From an uncultured Methanobacteriaceae archaeon (GTDB lineage: Archaea > Methanobacteriota > Methanobacteria > Methanobacteriales > Methanobacteriaceae), in the NCBI GenBank assembly GCA_902782945.1, contig CACZOU010000036.1:1-32227 (forward strand): a stretch of DNA of 32,227 nt, read 5' to 3'. The notes beneath the pieces were generated by a model, which did no database searches, had not been told where the DNA came from, and saw only the letters and a list, made by a program, of their open reading frames with translations. Of this stretch, positions 32,127-32,227 are shown piece after piece. Made by a program: the position numbers and the translations under genes. The stretch's first letter is position 1; every line of letters starts with the position of its first letter.

Positions 32127-32227
32127 TTTGGATTTCTCCTAAATTATTTTGTTTTAATTCATGTTTAGAATTAAAAAGAATTCAACGAATCTATTAATTT
32201 ATATATTTCATTTATTCCTCCATTATA

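Noticed and set aside
1-32227. Insertion sequences, integrases or attachment sites to explain the mosaic of broken genes
   Set aside because: No transposase or integrase motif and no flanking terminal repeats were found.

Overview
The window looks like a chromosomal stretch of a methanogenic archaeon of the Methanobacteriales, most likely a Methanosphaera-type gut methanogen. Evidence: very AT-rich DNA, archaeal TATA boxes and T-tract terminators, Shine-Dalgarno sites of the GGAGG type, large Asn/Thr/Ser-rich adhesin-like surface proteins (one with Ig-like repeats and a transglutaminase-like domain, one a beta-helix with a Thr-Pro stalk), and many small ferredoxin, flavin and iron-sulfur proteins. 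The genus is an inference; there is no rRNA, tRNA or mcr gene here to prove it. I see no CRISPR array, insertion sequence or tRNA.

Layout. 1-2.2 kb: secreted Ig-repeat protein with a Cys-His-Asp transglutaminase-like domain. 2.2-6.7 kb: MFS transporter, flavodoxin-fold reductase, a DGC-type zinc-binding protein preceded by a decayed partial copy of itself, and a three-gene unit with a small ferredoxin. 7.0-10.8 kb: type II pyrophosphatase, two small unknown proteins, and a MarR-MATE efflux operon. 11-16 kb: aldo/keto reductase with two 4Fe-4S sites, SWIM zinc-finger protein, PadR regulator, glutamate-cysteine-ligase-like enzyme. 16.2-18.5 kb: beta-helix adhesin. 18.5-23 kb: a mosaic of intact and broken genes (membrane-protein remnant, hotdog thioesterase, orphan promoter with a DtxR-like palindrome, decayed metallo-beta-lactamase gene, two tandem HAD phosphatases, Cys-rich mini-protein, multi-frameshift pseudogene). 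23-28 kb: redox genes and a RiPP cassette. 28-32.2 kb: a 1.1 kb gene-free stretch with repeated palindromes, an acyltransferase-3 membrane protein lacking its usual catalytic His, a frameshifted endonuclease/phosphatase-fold gene, and a membrane-anchored secreted protein.

The most interesting system is at 24390-27957. A gene for an 81-residue peptide, made mostly of seven perfect-length 8-residue repeats of the form [N/S]TACGS[E/K][I/V], lies directly upstream of a radical SAM/SPASM maturase. The maturase is followed within a few bases by an NAD(P)-type medium-chain dehydrogenase and a flavin (PPOX)-ferredoxin fusion. A divergent HxlR-type regulator with triple GTTAC sites sits in front. This looks like a ribosomally made, radical-SAM-modified peptide pathway with its own electron-transfer proteins and no visible exporter or protease. 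Peptides with ACGX repeats next to such maturases are, as I recall, a named but functionally uncharacterised family; the pairing with dehydrogenase and flavin-ferredoxin partners is the part most worth study.

The window also carries clear gene decay (five broken or remnant genes), suggesting an accessory region. Several starts were moved from the longest open frame to the codon with a well-placed Shine-Dalgarno site.
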